Shown here: positions 37,430 through 49,515 of the stretch, one piece after another
Position numbering within the stretch: position 1 is the first letter of the stretch
How the letters are laid out: every line of letters starts with the position of its first letter
DNA from: Nymphaea colorata
Taxonomy: Eukaryota; Streptophyta; Magnoliopsida; Nymphaeales; Nymphaeaceae
DNA: 64,000 nt
NCBI RefSeq assembly: GCF_008831285.2
Contig: NC_045150.1
Location: forward strand, 4,974,001 to 5,038,000
Direction of reading: 5' to 3'
Program-made: the position numbers and the translations under genes
Notes under the pieces: generated by a model
What the model was told of the DNA's origin: nothing
Databases searched by the model: none
Seen by the model: the letters and a program-made list of their open reading frames with translations, nothing else

Positions 37430-39375
37430 GAAAGAAGATGCAAATTAGAATGCACATGAACCAAGTCCTTTGCACGTTGGCTAGTGAGTTCGTTCCTTTT
37501 CACCACAAATTGTATACCAACCATAATGACCATATATGCTCCAATTTCTTTAACAATACGATGATGTAACAGGTTGTAATAGTAACCTCAAAGCAAGTTT
37601 ATGAAGCATGGGCATTCCTCATCCATAAGACACCCACCAATCAAAAGGACTCAAGTCATCATCTTCTCTTGCTTATGCTGCACCTTCTAAACTAAAATCT
37701 CCTAAAGAAAATTTGTTATATTCACAAATAGCTTCTCAAGAATCTGTAAAAAGCCTGTCCATACATGATATTCTTTGAGCGTTTAATTTATTATCTAGAT
37801 TTAGAGTAACACATCCAGGAGCTCCTTCAATCCATTTTTTAGTGTAATATTTGAGATTTAAAGAAAGAGTCATGCAATGCAATGGTGTATTTCTTTTATC
37901 ACATCTTTCAACTAATATTGTACTTATGCATCAAAGAACTCTAAATTATCAAGTACAATGTCTTTTTTTTTTCTTTCTTAAAAACTATACAGTGAATTTG
38001 TTCAATCATATCGTCCCACATTGCGTAAAAACTTTATAAAGCATAGACTCATCTTTATCAACAGCTCTCAACATAGACCAAATTGGCTCTATAAAATCTA
38101 AGAAATATGCAATTTTATCCCACCATTTATCTTCAACAATAAGGTTTTGAATACTTTAAACTTTAGCCTCATCTTCAACCTGATAAAAGCTCCACTCTCT
38201 ACTAAACACTATTTGAATAAGTGCATCTCACACTCTTTGAATTCTTTTCAACATGACAATTATTGAAGCAAATTGTGTCTTTGCAACCTTTAACAATCTC
38301 AAATCAGCATAACTACTAAAAAGAGACAATGCATGTTGATTATTAACAATGAAATTTCTAATATTTCTTACATCTTTTTCAATCTCTTGAATCCATGAGA
38401 ATAACTCATGTCCCTTAGGCTCTACATCTTGACTTGGAGGATTGCATATGTCCTTCAGTGCTAAATTCAAAGTATGTGCAACACATGGAGTCCGAAAAAT
38501 ATGTGAAAAATTATACCTCAGACTAAGTCCAACACTTTTGCATACAACAACATTGTCTGTAATGAGCTGCACCACTTTATCAGAACCAACCTCCTTGATG
38601 ACTTCTACAAATAATTGCTTCAAATATCCAGTATCTTTATATTTTCCAGATGCATCAATTGCCTTCAAAAATATTGGTTCATCATGTGCAATGACAATGA
38701 AATTAATTAGTGAACGTCTTTGAATATCTGTCCACCCATCAGAAACAATTGATACCCCAGTCGTGTTCCATTTAAACTTTTTTTTTCTAAACTTTGCTCA
38801 ACCTTGTTTTTTTCATTATGAAGAAGTGATGTACGCAACCTTTTTGAACCGGAAGGTATATATCCTGATAATTTGCTATTTGCAAGCATAGTACAAGCAT
38901 TCTTCAAATATGGATTTCTACCTACATTGAAAGGAATGCAGCTAGAATAGAAAAAATTAGCAATCACTTTATCTGTTTCTGCTCTTTTGCAAGAATCAAA
39001 ATATGTCTCTATACTCTTTCTTTTTCTATCAAAACTCTTAGGATTTGTCACAATAATACTTGTTTTCTTCTTGTTGTGGATTGCATCAGCACGATCTTGC
39101 AATTTTTTGAACTATCGAGCTTTTTCTGTAGAATGTTTTTTACATCCTCGAATTTCATGACCTGACAACTTCAACAAATGTGCCTTAATTATTGCGTAAG
39201 ATCCTATAAATGTACTTTGACAATATTTGCATACAAAATGCACATTTCCACCGCCACTGCCTACATCTTTAGTGACCGCTTTCATTTCTTTCCATAGTGT
39301 ATGTTCTTCAGATGCAAATGTTTCACCAAGCACCAAGTAGTGTAGAAAACTTTGAAACATCGCATTCATCCACAT
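37430..39375 (-). pseudogene. hAT transposase relic (BED finger, DUF659-like core, hATC dimerisation end)
   Basis: The N-terminal part has a BED-type finger (FVCKYCQSTFIGSY, then H residues; about 39260-39130). The central part includes VSGWTDIQRRSLINF (about 38745-38700) and the DUF659-like stretch VQLITDNVVVCKSVG with TPCVAHTLNLALKDI (about 38570-38440). The C-terminal part shows FDWWVSYG, PMLHKLALRLL and RNWS (about 37650-37530), the hATC signature. At least one frame change near 38760-38800 and several in-frame stops (for example after VEDEAKV, after SYG and before RNWS) show it is inactive. hAT transposases cut and paste DNA with 8-bp target duplications. Confidence 0.88.
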
Positions 39376-40904
39376 TCACACTACATGAAGAACCTATTGT
39401 AGGAGAATCTGAAACAACTTCTTTCCCTTTCGTTTTGTTTGTCATCTTTTATGGTTTTACCTTTAAAATTCAAAATAAAAAATTTTAAATATAACAAATT
39501 TAAGTTTCTAAGAATAGATAACAACATAGACTATATACTGCGTAATTGTAGCTATCCAGATTTCACAAAAATTAGAAAATAAAACAAAAGTAGCCTGCAA
39601 CGCTGGTTTTTTAATCATAAACCAGTAGAGAGCCAGAGAAATAAAAAAACAAGGAATATACTAAAATCAGCTCTGTATATTTAATGATTGTGAATAACGA
39701 TTTTGTATCCAATTTGTACACCATTTATTTGTTAGAAGTTGTATTAGAAGTCAAAAGAGAAAAAAAAAACATAACATGTGCTTTAAATGTGAATACAGTT
39801 GAAAAAATTTTATGACATTGTGAACATAAGGTATCAAAATCTTTTTTGCTCCCAAAGCACATTTTATATGTTTGAAAACATGAGCTTTATATGGATTTCT
39901 ACGTTTCCAAATTTGCAGGACCACATTGGGATAGCTCTTTATTTTTTTCAAAAAACTTATAAAGTTAGACGGTTCAATGGCATTATGTGCAGGCTTTTTA
40001 ATTTGATCGTCGACCTTTCCAAGAGCTTCTGGTTACCTTCTACACATATAATCATATGTTTTATAGTGACCAACAGGTTTTTAAGTTGCTAAATTGGTAT
40101 TATCTACCGTTTATAAGTTTCTCAAATGCATTGTATTGAAGCGTTAGTGTTTTAGTTTTTTCTTTTGTAACACATTTCTCTTCTGCCTCATTCATTTTTT
40201 CCCCTTTTTTGTTCTAAAACTCTTTTCGTCGATATCTAATTGCTGATTTCTGAAGTCATGAGCATTCGTTTCCCCGCTTCATCCACAATGTTTCAAGTCA
40301 AAGCTATTTTACTCTCATTGCCATCACTGAGCGCTCTTTCCCCCCTTTGCTCCTTTCCTTTCTTCTACCTCTAGAGATTGCCCGTCGTTTTACATTTTAA
40401 TTTGTTCTTGTTTATTTTTTGTTTTTACGAGAGATTTATTTCCTGTCTACAAAAACAAAGCTTATTTTCCTTGTAAAATAAAGCCAGGTGTATACTAAAA
40501 TACAGAATATACTAAAATCAGAAGGATCGATCTACAGAAATCAGAAAACGCTTTCTATTAGTCTAATAGAATGACTAACCTAAGGTTGGGTTGCTGACTG
40601 TGGGAATAAATGGCAAATGAGTTGATGGCAAGCTACTGTTCGACTTCATCCGGCGGTGGAAGAGAGGGAGGTGGATAGAACCAGACATTGACAATAGAAA
40701 ATGAGAAAACCTAAAAATGAGAAAAAAAAAGAGAGAACTAGACCAAACAAGAAAACCCAAATATGCAACACCATTCTCGAAATAGAAAACCGAGAGAGGG
40801 AGAGTGGGCAAGAGAGATTGCTACTTACCTCAAATGGAGGTCACCCTTCCCTGCAGGCTGCAAGCGACGAGTTTGATGGCTCCACCCAAATGCGATGTGT
40901 AGGA

Positions 40905-41015
40905 GAGGGACGAAGAAGAAGAAGGGACGAAGAGAGATGAAGGTCGAAGAAGAGGGAAGAAGAAGAAGAAGGGACGAAGAGGGAAAGGTCGAAGAAGAAG
41001 GACGAAGAAGGGGCG
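40905..41015. repeat. GAA/GGGACGAAGAG minisatellite
   Basis: Degenerate repeats of GAAGAAGAAGGGACGAAGAG lie on the 5' side of the hAT transposase relic, probably in its leader. Confidence 0.8.
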
Positions 41016-41272
41016 ACAATTGACTTTGTTAAAAACTTAAAAATAAAAATAACCCTAAAAATTGGACCAAAGTAGACTTTCTCGCCTTTGACCGCACCTG
41101 ACTCGGGTCAAACGCGAGTTGGGTGTGAGTCAGAAAAAGACGATTTTAGCCGGGTGCAGTTAACTGCACCCGACTCTTGTTTGTCCCATTTGGGTGTGCA
41201 CCAGGGGTTCACCCGCATCCCGTCGATGCGGGTGTGAGATCAAAAATGGCACACCCAGGTTTCATTGCTGAT

Positions 41273-42061
41273 ATCATGGTAGAGAGTAGTCTATTGTCCC
41301 AACTATATAAGAAGCTTGTTTAAACAAATGGAACTAAATCGTAGATAAAGTAGATATGGAACTTTAGTTTAAATGTTTTTAAATGTTTTATAAGAAACAA
41401 AAAAACGGAGCTTTAGTTTTGGGCCTAAATAGGTACAAACTTTAATAATGAAACAATTTTTTTCAACCGTTAGTTCTAGTCTCCTTCTTGCATCTTTTCT
41501 TAATTGAAATGGTATTTTAGTTGCATCATAAACAAAAACATGGAACAAAAAATACTTGGAACAAAAGTCTAGTCCATGAAACAAAATGGGGCATATGGGA
41601 AGGGTAGAAAACTTCTATAAAATGTACTTGATACAAATACTAGATAGTCAGCATTTTTATGTCTGGTATTCTAGTTCCACCTATTTCAAATGGGCCTTAA
41701 GTATGCACCATCTTTTTTGCAGTTTAGAAGAGTAAAGTCCAAGGAAATCAAACTGACGACAGACTTTTTCCTGCTCTTTAGTCTGGCCAGCCATACTACG
41801 CCCTCTCAACCCCAACCAAAGGAGAAAATAGGCAAATGAATGAGACGTTTCTTTTTCATTCCCATGATTTTTGGACAATTTATTCATTTGTTTTCTTGAA
41901 CCATGTTTGGCAATTTATTGTTACTCTTGCACAATAACAACATTTTCGCTTGTTTAGAATGCATTTGTAGGTGAGTAGGGAGACCCACTACTTGACAAAA
42001 GGTTGAAACCCCAGTCAACTCATTGTCCTCGTAAGGTACAAGACCTACTTTAGGTACTTTA
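41273..42061. other. Gene-free AT-rich DNA
   Basis: No gene, RNA or bounded element is recognised between the hAT relic and the repeat block that follows. Confidence 0.5.
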
Positions 42062-43985
42062 GAGGTCATTTGATTGATGTCCATTGGGACATGACAGACA
42101 AAATGTTCTGTCCATCACACTACTGTCCTGTCTTCATGGACAATGATGTTTTTGTTTGTCCTGTCTAACGTTTGTTTTTATTATGTCCTATCTATCCATT
42201 CTGTCTAATGTTTGTGTCATCCATAATTAGTTCTTTCTATCCTGTCTATATTTATTTATGTTCTGTTCGAACTGTATGTTTGAACATGTTATAACAAAAC
42301 AATTACAAAATTCATAACAACATGTTATATGCACTAATCTAACTTCCAAAGTGCTAATCGTCACAAAATGTCTTCTCAAAAATTTTACTGGCTGTAAATT
42401 CCATAGCTTCTTGATCGTCGCGACTTTCGTCACTATAGTCTAGTTGAATATGATCCTTAATATGATATTCACTAATACACAGAAAATTAACCTTAATTAT
42501 GTACCATGATCATGGTTACTATAGATTAATGGGAGAAGAAGAATAGAAAGGAAAATAAAATTAAATGATTAAGAATGTAGCCTGCATGATTGTTACACAA
42601 AAAAAGTAAGTCAAGTCATAATTATAAAGCATAGACTACATATTCTTTACTTTGACAAAATCCAAGAGCATGCAGCAAACTTATTCAAATTAAGAAGGCA
42701 TTATAACTACTGCACTGCATATATGCGATTACATTCATCTTTTATTTCATGCTACAACATTTATTCTTGAAAGAGCTATGAAACTTTAATTAATCTAGAG
42801 GCGGTGGAAGTATCCCAAGTTGAGACCGGTGGCTGGCCTGGTGCAGACAGGTCGTGGAACACTTCGATTTGGTATGTCTTCACCCTGTATGCTACCTAAT
42901 TCTTAACCGCAGCCTAGTCTTTAACCATATTTTGGGGCTGCATGTCTTATCCATTCCCTAAAACCCACCAATCTTAGGGTGAAATTAGGGTTTCCAAATG
43001 AGAAATAGAAAAACAAAAAAATAAGAAAAAATATGTGAGAGCATGAAAAAGAAAAGAAAGGCATAGAAGAAACAATAAAAAATATAATTATAAAGTTAAA
43101 AAATATAGGAACAAAAAGGAACATGAAACTATGATGTACCAAAGTTTATGACATGTAAATGCTACATTATTAATCTTCAAGTCTATTAGATCCGATTTAC
43201 TAGTTGAATTTTTGTAACATTTTAATCTTAACTCAAGAAGCTAACAATTAATACACAATATCATCCCACAAAGGCACAAGAGAACCAGCTGAAAAGGACA
43301 CATTCTGCGTTCCTGCAGCTATTCTACGTTTGCTCCTTGTAGACCCAAGAAACAAGCCAGAAAATCCAATAGTGCACATTTATGTAAAGTATCAAGACAC
43401 TGAAGTGGCCCTATTATGAAGTTGAGAGGATCTACAAGCACATGGTTCAACTGTGATCAGGCTGCGGGTAAGATGGATACTCTTTTACAGTAAGTGGATA
43501 TATAATTCATGGTGTCTCTATTCCCTATGGAGATTCAAATTGAGGTGGGTTCATCCACAACGGCTCTATTAAACCTAGCTAGTTAGGTAGGTTGGTTCCA
43601 AAACATCTAAATTGGGTGTATTTAACAACTTGACCCACAATGAACTCAAACGTCTAGTATGGCAGGTCTCAACTGGTTTTTTTAATGATGTTGAGTCCCA
43701 ACACAAATGCCATGCAATTACCAATTTTAGTTTGCATATAAAGGCTAGACTAGTACTATTGCAGATAAATACACAAAGCCTTTTCATTTATCTCTGATGC
43801 TAAATGCAAAGATCCCAGTCAGAAAGTGTTTGTAGTAGTTACATGCCAACATGGTGCAGGCAACATTTCCTTCCCATCTATCCCATCCATGACTGAAGCA
43901 GACAAAGCCTTTTATCACTAATTGGTTTTGTGTACAAGCTTCAGACAACAAGTATTGACCCATCACCAGGTTTACTGCTTTATAG

Positions 43986-44828
43986 TAGGGGTGAACACGA
44001 GCCAAGTCGAGCCTGAGTTCAGCTAGCTCGAGCTCGAGCTCGAGAATAGCTCGATGGAAGTAACTCGACCTCAACTCAGCAGTTTCTTGTTCAGCTCGAG
44101 CTCAAGTCTAAGGCTCGACAAACTCGTTTACAGCAACAGGGGCGACAGGGGAAGGTCAATCTGCAGAGGAAAAACTTGTCAATCATGGGTTTTTAAGGGT
44201 TTTAGAAACCCTTTGAGCAAGGGGTTCAAGAAACCCTCACTCAGTTGAGCGATAGGGTTTCAGAAACTCTCGCTCTAGCAAGCGAGGGCATCAAAGAGAA
44301 AACTACTTGAGCGAGGGTAGAGCAGAGAAACCCTCACTCGCTCAACCCTCGTTGAGTGAGGACTTCTAAAACCGTCGCTTGAATGAAGATTTTCTGAAGC
44401 CTTGGGAGTTTAAGATTGAGAGAGAGATTGAGAGACAGAGAAAGTATAGCACCTTGGGCATTGGCTGATCTGCAACAGAGGAGAAGCGATTTGCAGCCTC
44501 ACCGATCGCCCATCGTTGGTGAGACAGTGCCGGCCTCCCATTTGGATGAAAACAAAGAAAGTGAGGAGAGAGAACACATGTCTAGAAATGAGACTCAAAA
44601 CAGAAGGAACAAAATAACTAATAATTGCATTTTGCTATTCGATCTTTACTCGAGCCGAGTCTAGCTTAAAAGTTCGAGTTCAGTGAACTCGAACTTGGCT
44701 TGACTAAAAAAATGAGTCGAAATACGAGCTTGAGCTCAGCTCGTGTACTAAAACAGCTGACTTGAACTCGATTTCAAGCCGAGTTTTAACGAGCCGAGCT
44801 TGATTGCTCAGCTCGTGGTTCACCCTTA
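43986..44828. mobile_element. 843-bp hAT MITE with perfect 8-bp target duplication
   Basis: The left end TAGGGGTGAACACGAGCC has its inverse at the right end, AGCTCGTGGTTCACCCTTA. The element is flanked by identical CTTTATAG at 43978-43985 and 44829-44836. Subterminal regions are full of GAGCTCGAGC/GAGCCGAGC repeats on both sides, a typical hAT binding-site pattern. The middle has repeated ACCCTCACTC/GAGCGAGGG motifs. No transposase is encoded. Confidence 0.92.
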
Positions 44829-45023
44829 CTTTATAGGCTGTGGACCTGGGTTGTCTTCAATACAACTAGCTGTTAGCATTATATGAAGGCAACTATACCA
44901 AGAAGCCCAAGGTTGTTCATCAAAAGGGATCTTTAAAACATGGGTACAAAGTTCACCCAACCTTGTTTGTCAACACGATAAGCTACTCAGTCCACGTTCC
45001 AACTGGCCAATAAGCAGACACAT

Positions 45024-45025
<2 letters not shown>

Positions 45026-45085
<60 letters not shown>

Positions 45086-45104
45086 GAGAGAGAGAGAGAG
45101 AGAG
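45026..45104. repeat. (GA)n microsatellite
   Basis: About 38 GA units with a few GAAAGA interruptions, read directly. Confidence 0.95.
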
Positions 45105-45961
45105 TATATTGATGATCATTGTATAAACTCTGCCTCTCAAAGAAGCCCCAATGAAGATAAAACCAGAGTTACCCCATTAGTCAGCATATATTGATGTGAA
45201 ATTGTATGATAATATTCACTAATGATTGAATAAAATATTTTGTTTGCTCGTCTCTTGTATAAATAACTATATGTTAAAGCAGAATATGCCCTGGGCATTA
45301 TTTCTCTTTGAAGAACAACTCAGGTTTGCAAACCCTTTTTTCCAAAAGTAGTAAAACACTAGAGATGATGCATTCTTAATTGTGAAGAAGTCTTCTCCTG
45401 TCATATCTATAAAAAATGACTATCAATGCACATATTTTGCACTCTTACTCTTTGAATTCAAGCTCAAGACTTACTGCTTTTTGTATTTAATCTGGTAAAA
45501 AGTACTGAAATGAAATGAATGCAAGCTCAAATGAACATGGATTTTCACTCACATTTTTTTTCAAGTCCAGAAGGGAAGAAATATCATCACAAGAAAAAGG
45601 AAACTGAAGAATAACTTAGGTATAGAACAGGATAGATGATCATATGACAGAACTTTCCAACAAAAGTAAAAATGCACTTCTTTTCCTATATTTATGCACA
45701 AATATCATCACAGGAAAAAGGAAATGGAAAAGGAAGAAATTACAATTGGATACAAGAGAACATAATCAACAAGCATAAGGCAGAACTTTCCGAACAAAAT
45801 TTTTTCCAGTTGTCAGCCAATTTAATTAACCATGAACGCAACCAAGTCTAAAAGAGTAAAACATATCAACATTAATTAATTAATCACTACCAAGAGAATG
45901 GGGTTTCCATTCAAAACATGCCGTATTACTATCTCTAGTTCTTGACAACAGTTTTCTAATT

Positions 45962-46186
45962 GATGTGTCTCCATTCGATCTCATCCTCCTATATCTTGTC
46001 TCTCAACTTCTCCATTTCAGCCAGCTCATTTCTGTCGAACTACCTTGTGACCTGCTCAATTGCGTTCTCTATCTTCTTCCTGTCTGCAGAAGCAAGTTTT
46101 GGCACTAGTCTGTACACTCCAATATTCCTTGATAGTGTTATTCACTTCATGATACACATAGTTCAGAAGCATATTCTTTGCTTCTA
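45962..46186 (-). pseudogene. HSP70 C-terminal lid fragment (relic)
   Basis: On the minus strand from 46186, the translation VEAKNMLLNYVYHEVNNTIK matches the cytosolic HSP70 lid (consensus VEAKNALENYAYNMRNTIK). After a frame change, LASADRKKIENAIEQVTR, a stop, FDRNELAEMEKLRDKI, a stop and EDE follow, matching the family's KKKIEDAIEQAIQWLD and NQLAEADEFEDK. HSP70 is a protein-folding chaperone; only about 75 codons of its end remain here and they are broken. A splice-acceptor-like TTTGTAG just precedes the fragment, so it may derive from genomic DNA rather than a processed copy. Confidence 0.8.
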
Positions 46187-46429
46187 CAAATCAGAGACAA
46201 ATAGAGGGAAGAAGCAAGAGAGAAAACAAGAGAAAGAGAGAAAAATTCACATGAATAAAGCTATTCACGACAATGGAGCTCTTTGCAGCAATGAAATGGG
46301 TGTAGAGAGCAACAGAGAGTGCAGGGAAAAAGGGATAGAGCAGTGAGCGAAGGGGAGACTTAGAAGAAAGAAGGAGGAGAGACGAAAGAGAAGGAGAGAA
46401 AGAAAAAGGGGACGAGAGCTTGGGGGCGG

Positions 46430-46580
46430 AGATGGAGGAGAAGGAGAGAAAGAGAAAGGGCTAGGGCAGTTCAGGGTGGAGATGGAGGAGAAAGGGCAGC
46501 TCGGGGGCTGAGACGGAGGAGAAGGGACAGCTTAGGGGCGGAGACAGAGGAGAAGGAGAGAAAGAGAAAGGCCGAGGGCT
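46430..46580. repeat. Purine-rich minisatellite
   Basis: Degenerate repeats of GGCGGAGATGGAGGAGAAGGAGAG-type units, four or more, each about 40-50 bases. Non-coding. Confidence 0.7.
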
Positions 46581-46640
46581 TGGGGTTGAGGGCGACGACA
46601 CTGGGGGGTGAGGGAGGCGTGTTCTGTTACATCCTATTCC

Positions 46641-46720
46641 GGACAGTGTTTGATTAAAAAATCAACTAGACAGGACACCCGGACGGTGTTTGATTAAAAA
46701 ATCAACTAGACAGGACACAC
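46641..46720. repeat. 40-bp tandem duplication
   Basis: Two copies of a 40-base unit starting GGAC(A/G)GTGTTTGATTAA and containing AATCAACTAGACAGGACAC lie at 46641-46680 and 46681-46720. The unit contains the self-complementary TTGATTAAAAAATCAA. Confidence 0.9.
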
Positions 46721-46758
46721 GTTCCATTTTGCTTGTCCTATGGCTATCAAACGACCTC

Positions 46759-47009
46759 ATAGTTGTACCGTAGGACAGAACAGACAAGACATCCTATCTA
46801 TCATACTACTGTTCTGTCTATCTTGTTAATAGTGTTCTCTGTCCATTGTTTCAGGAACCAACACCACGTTCCTATGTCCAGCGTTTGTTTTATCTGTATC
46901 TGCATTGTTTGTCTTGTTCGTTCTGTCCAATGTTTGTTTCTTGGAGTCTCTTGTTCCATAATAAGAATACTCAAAACAAGTGTCTGAATAGCCAATATGA
47001 AGAAATAGT

Positions 47010-47062
<53 letters not shown>

Positions 47063-48384
47063 AGAGAGAGAGAGAATCAATAACTCATGAAAAAAATAAT
47101 TTTTGCTATTTATACAAAAGCAATTACATTGTTCATGAATCATCAACCCTTCATCATTGCATGTATAAATATAAACAGCCTTCTCTACGTCCCTATACTC
47201 TCAATAGTGGTCTCCCCATTTCTATATTCTTACTATAATAGTACTGTACAATGGCCATCAAGAGTCTGCTCATCATTTCCGTTCATCTTGTAAACTTGAT
47301 TTGGGTCATGTATTTGCTTCCTGTGAACCATAAAGATTGAACATTTTCATATTAATTTAATATTAGAAGGTAAAATATAATAAAAGAAGGGGAGAAGAGA
47401 AGGTGTTTTATTAAATATAGACTTATGAGGAGATAATTAAATTGTGCAAGGAGTGAAGCAGAGAAATAATTAAAGAAGAGATAGAATGAGAGAATAAAAA
47501 AATTAAATGCCAGCATACACTTAGACGATAGAAATGAGACGCTCAAATACTACCATGTGAAAGACCCAGCTGCGCCTGCACTAGTGAAGAAGAAGAAAAC
47601 AAGAGACACATAGGAGTGAAGAAAAGAAAATGATGAGCAGAAAGCGACATTCCCCTGTTCTCAAGTTCAATGTAATGTAATGTCCAAGTTGATGAATCTG
47701 AAGCTACATGTAAACCATAATAAAGCAATGTGAAATTTGAGTTGGTCATGCTGTAGTCTCAAGCATATGGATCTGATATCTTTTAATAAACAAAGTTACA
47801 TATTCAGTGACTAAAATGTGTCATGAAACCAAATGTCATTTTGGGCCATCCTAGAACATGCATTTTACAACTGATAAAATGGTTAGTGCTATTTGGCTAC
47901 CACCCTAATATACCAAGATAAACAAATTTTTCAGTTTAACTTCGCTTTGATGGCCGGTGAAAGGAGCATTATCATGCTAAAAGGAAAGAAGCTTATATGT
48001 TAAAAGGGTAATCAATGGTCAATCAGTGAATCCAAAATCCAAGCAACTTAGACCAAGAAGTTTCTACTCTCGCTCTCCCCCTGCCTGTGTGTGTGTGTGC
48101 GTGTGTAGGCAATGTTATAATTGAAAATGACTGATTATATATTCTTCTCTAGTAAAAGTGAAACTTACGGAAAATAAAGCATAAAAGAAATTTTAATGAG
48201 TAACTCTGACCAACTAACTAGTCAAACAAGTTCCTCCATCAAAATGGCATGAAATCTGAAACGTGTGGACCTAAAAGGAGAGCATGTTCCCATCTTGTCA
48301 CTAAGAAAAAGAAAAATGTAGGATTCCCTTGATGACATGCTTCTTGTCATATATTGACAAGACTAGATGTCACACTCGTTTTAT
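46759..48384. other. Gene-free DNA with microsatellites
   Basis: It contains a second copy of the TCTGTCC/GTCCAATGTTTG-type repeat text (about 46775-46970), the composite palindromic microsatellite at 47010-47075 and a (TG)n near 48088-48107. No gene is recognised. Confidence 0.5.
47010..47075. repeat. Composite palindromic microsatellite (CT)n(AT)n(GA)n
   Basis: CT units, then about 17 AT units, then GA units run without gaps, making an almost perfect inverted repeat of about 64 bases that could form a hairpin or cruciform. Confidence 0.95.
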
Positions 48385-49515
48385 GGAGCGGGTCCAGACC
48401 CGGACATGAAACCTGTGGCATGAGAGCCCGACGCGAGGGCTCTTCTCCCTCGTCTTCCTCCCAGTTTCCCCTTCATTGCCTCTCGTGCCAGCACAAAGAA
48501 GAAGAAGACGAAGGTGGTGCAGGGCGGCGAAGAGGACGATGGCAACAGAGGTGAGCCTCCCGACCTCTCTCTGCTTCTTCCCTCTTCCCCTTTTTCCCCT
48601 TCGCAGCACTCTCACCCTCTGCCCATGGCCTGTCCCGCTCGCACAGCTTCCCTCCTGCACAACTCTCTGTCACGTGCTATCTCCCTCTTCTGCCACTCTC
48701 ATGCTTTCTCTTGCCCTCTCTGTTTGTCTCTCCCTCTGTCCCGATTTTCCCTATTGAGTCCCCATCTTCCTCCCACGCTCTCTCTTCCTACTTGGATCTC
48801 TCTCCCTGTTTGCACGCTCTCTCTTGTTTGCACCTGCTCTAGCTTTCTCCCTCATCCGAACCCTTGGTTTCCCTCTCTCACTGTCTCCCTCTTCCCACTC
48901 CCATCCACTCGTGCACTCTCACAACGCCTCTGACCCTCAGCCAAACCTCATTCTCACGGCTGACCACCTTTTTTCTAGTGGCAGACCCTTATTTTGACCT
49001 CTCTTTTGCTAAATCTTACTCTATTTGTTGCTCTTGGGTTGGATTGCAGTTGGGGACACATCCCCCCCATAACAGCGACTAGACGGAGTTGGTGGTGGCG
49101 GCATTGCATGATTTTTGTCGTTTGGGGAGACGAACTCGTGGAGGTGACTGTAGGAAGGACTGCAGTAGTTAAGACTCTAAATTTGGGGTGAGCAAGGCCT
49201 AATCGAGCCTAAATTGTCAAATATTAGTTGTTGGAGCAAGTATAATTATTAATGGAGCATGCTAGAATTATGAATTGATGATTTAGGATATATGTTAGCG
49301 ACTTTGTTTTATGGGGAAAGTCTAGGATTATTTTGGAGAGGCGATGATCCATGCTTATAATGACTTTTTTAGCATGATAAGTGATTCTCGAAGCTATTTG
49401 GAAACATGGTAGAGATTTGATGGGGTTATAAAGATTTAGAACCATTTTAGTGAACACGTGATGCATGCGATTGTCGATGGACATATTACAGTGTTAGTTG
49501 GAGAAGAATATGTAA
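48385..49515 (+). mobile_element. Non-coding dispersed element (copy 2)
   Basis: This is a second copy of the 32970-34165 block in the same orientation. Shared landmarks are GAGAGCCCGACGCGAGGG near the start, a CT-rich tract, CAGCGACTAGACGG, GCGGCATTGCATGATTTTTG and GATCCATGCTTATAATGA. It lacks the long (CT)n of copy 1. Open frames through the CT-rich part are compositional. Copies this similar with no coding capacity suggest a non-autonomous family. Confidence 0.65.

Larger units (their letters stand above)
36776..41270 (-). mobile_element. Decayed hAT-superfamily DNA transposon
   Basis: It is centred on a minus-strand hAT transposase relic. The right (5') side has a GAA/GACGAA-rich minisatellite, then a subterminal region with a 22-bp perfect palindrome (41151-41172) and a CACCCGCAT hairpin (41210-41234). 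The left edge has GTGCGGGATGCGG and the right edge contains the inverse CGCATCCCG, so termini probably lie near 36770 and 41270. Weak terminal similarity (ACCTGAGTG versus ACCTGGGTG) exists, but no clean target duplication was confirmed. Confidence 0.6.
42062..46758. mobile_element. Candidate PIF/Harbinger-like element or pair of related ends (tentative)
   Basis: GAGGTCATTTGAT at 42062 is matched in inverse orientation by ATCAAACGACCTC ending at 46758. Both sides also carry GGACA/TGTCC-rich subterminal sequence (TCTGTCC, CTGTCTAATGTTTG). The 3-bp flanks (TTA versus ATA) are not identical and no transposase was seen. It may be one element of 4.7 kb carrying other insertions, or simply two separate repeat copies in opposite orientation. 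The interior holds the hAT MITE, the HSP70 relic and microsatellites listed separately. Confidence 0.35.

Noticed and set aside
42062-46758. Firm call of a 4.7-kb Harbinger transposon
   Set aside because: Flanking triplets differ (TTA versus ATA) and no transposase was found, so it is listed only as tentative.
48370-48933. Several 93-139-codon frames on both strands
   Set aside because: Same CT-rich segment of the dispersed element; composition explains them and the matching block at 33 kb does not preserve the frames.
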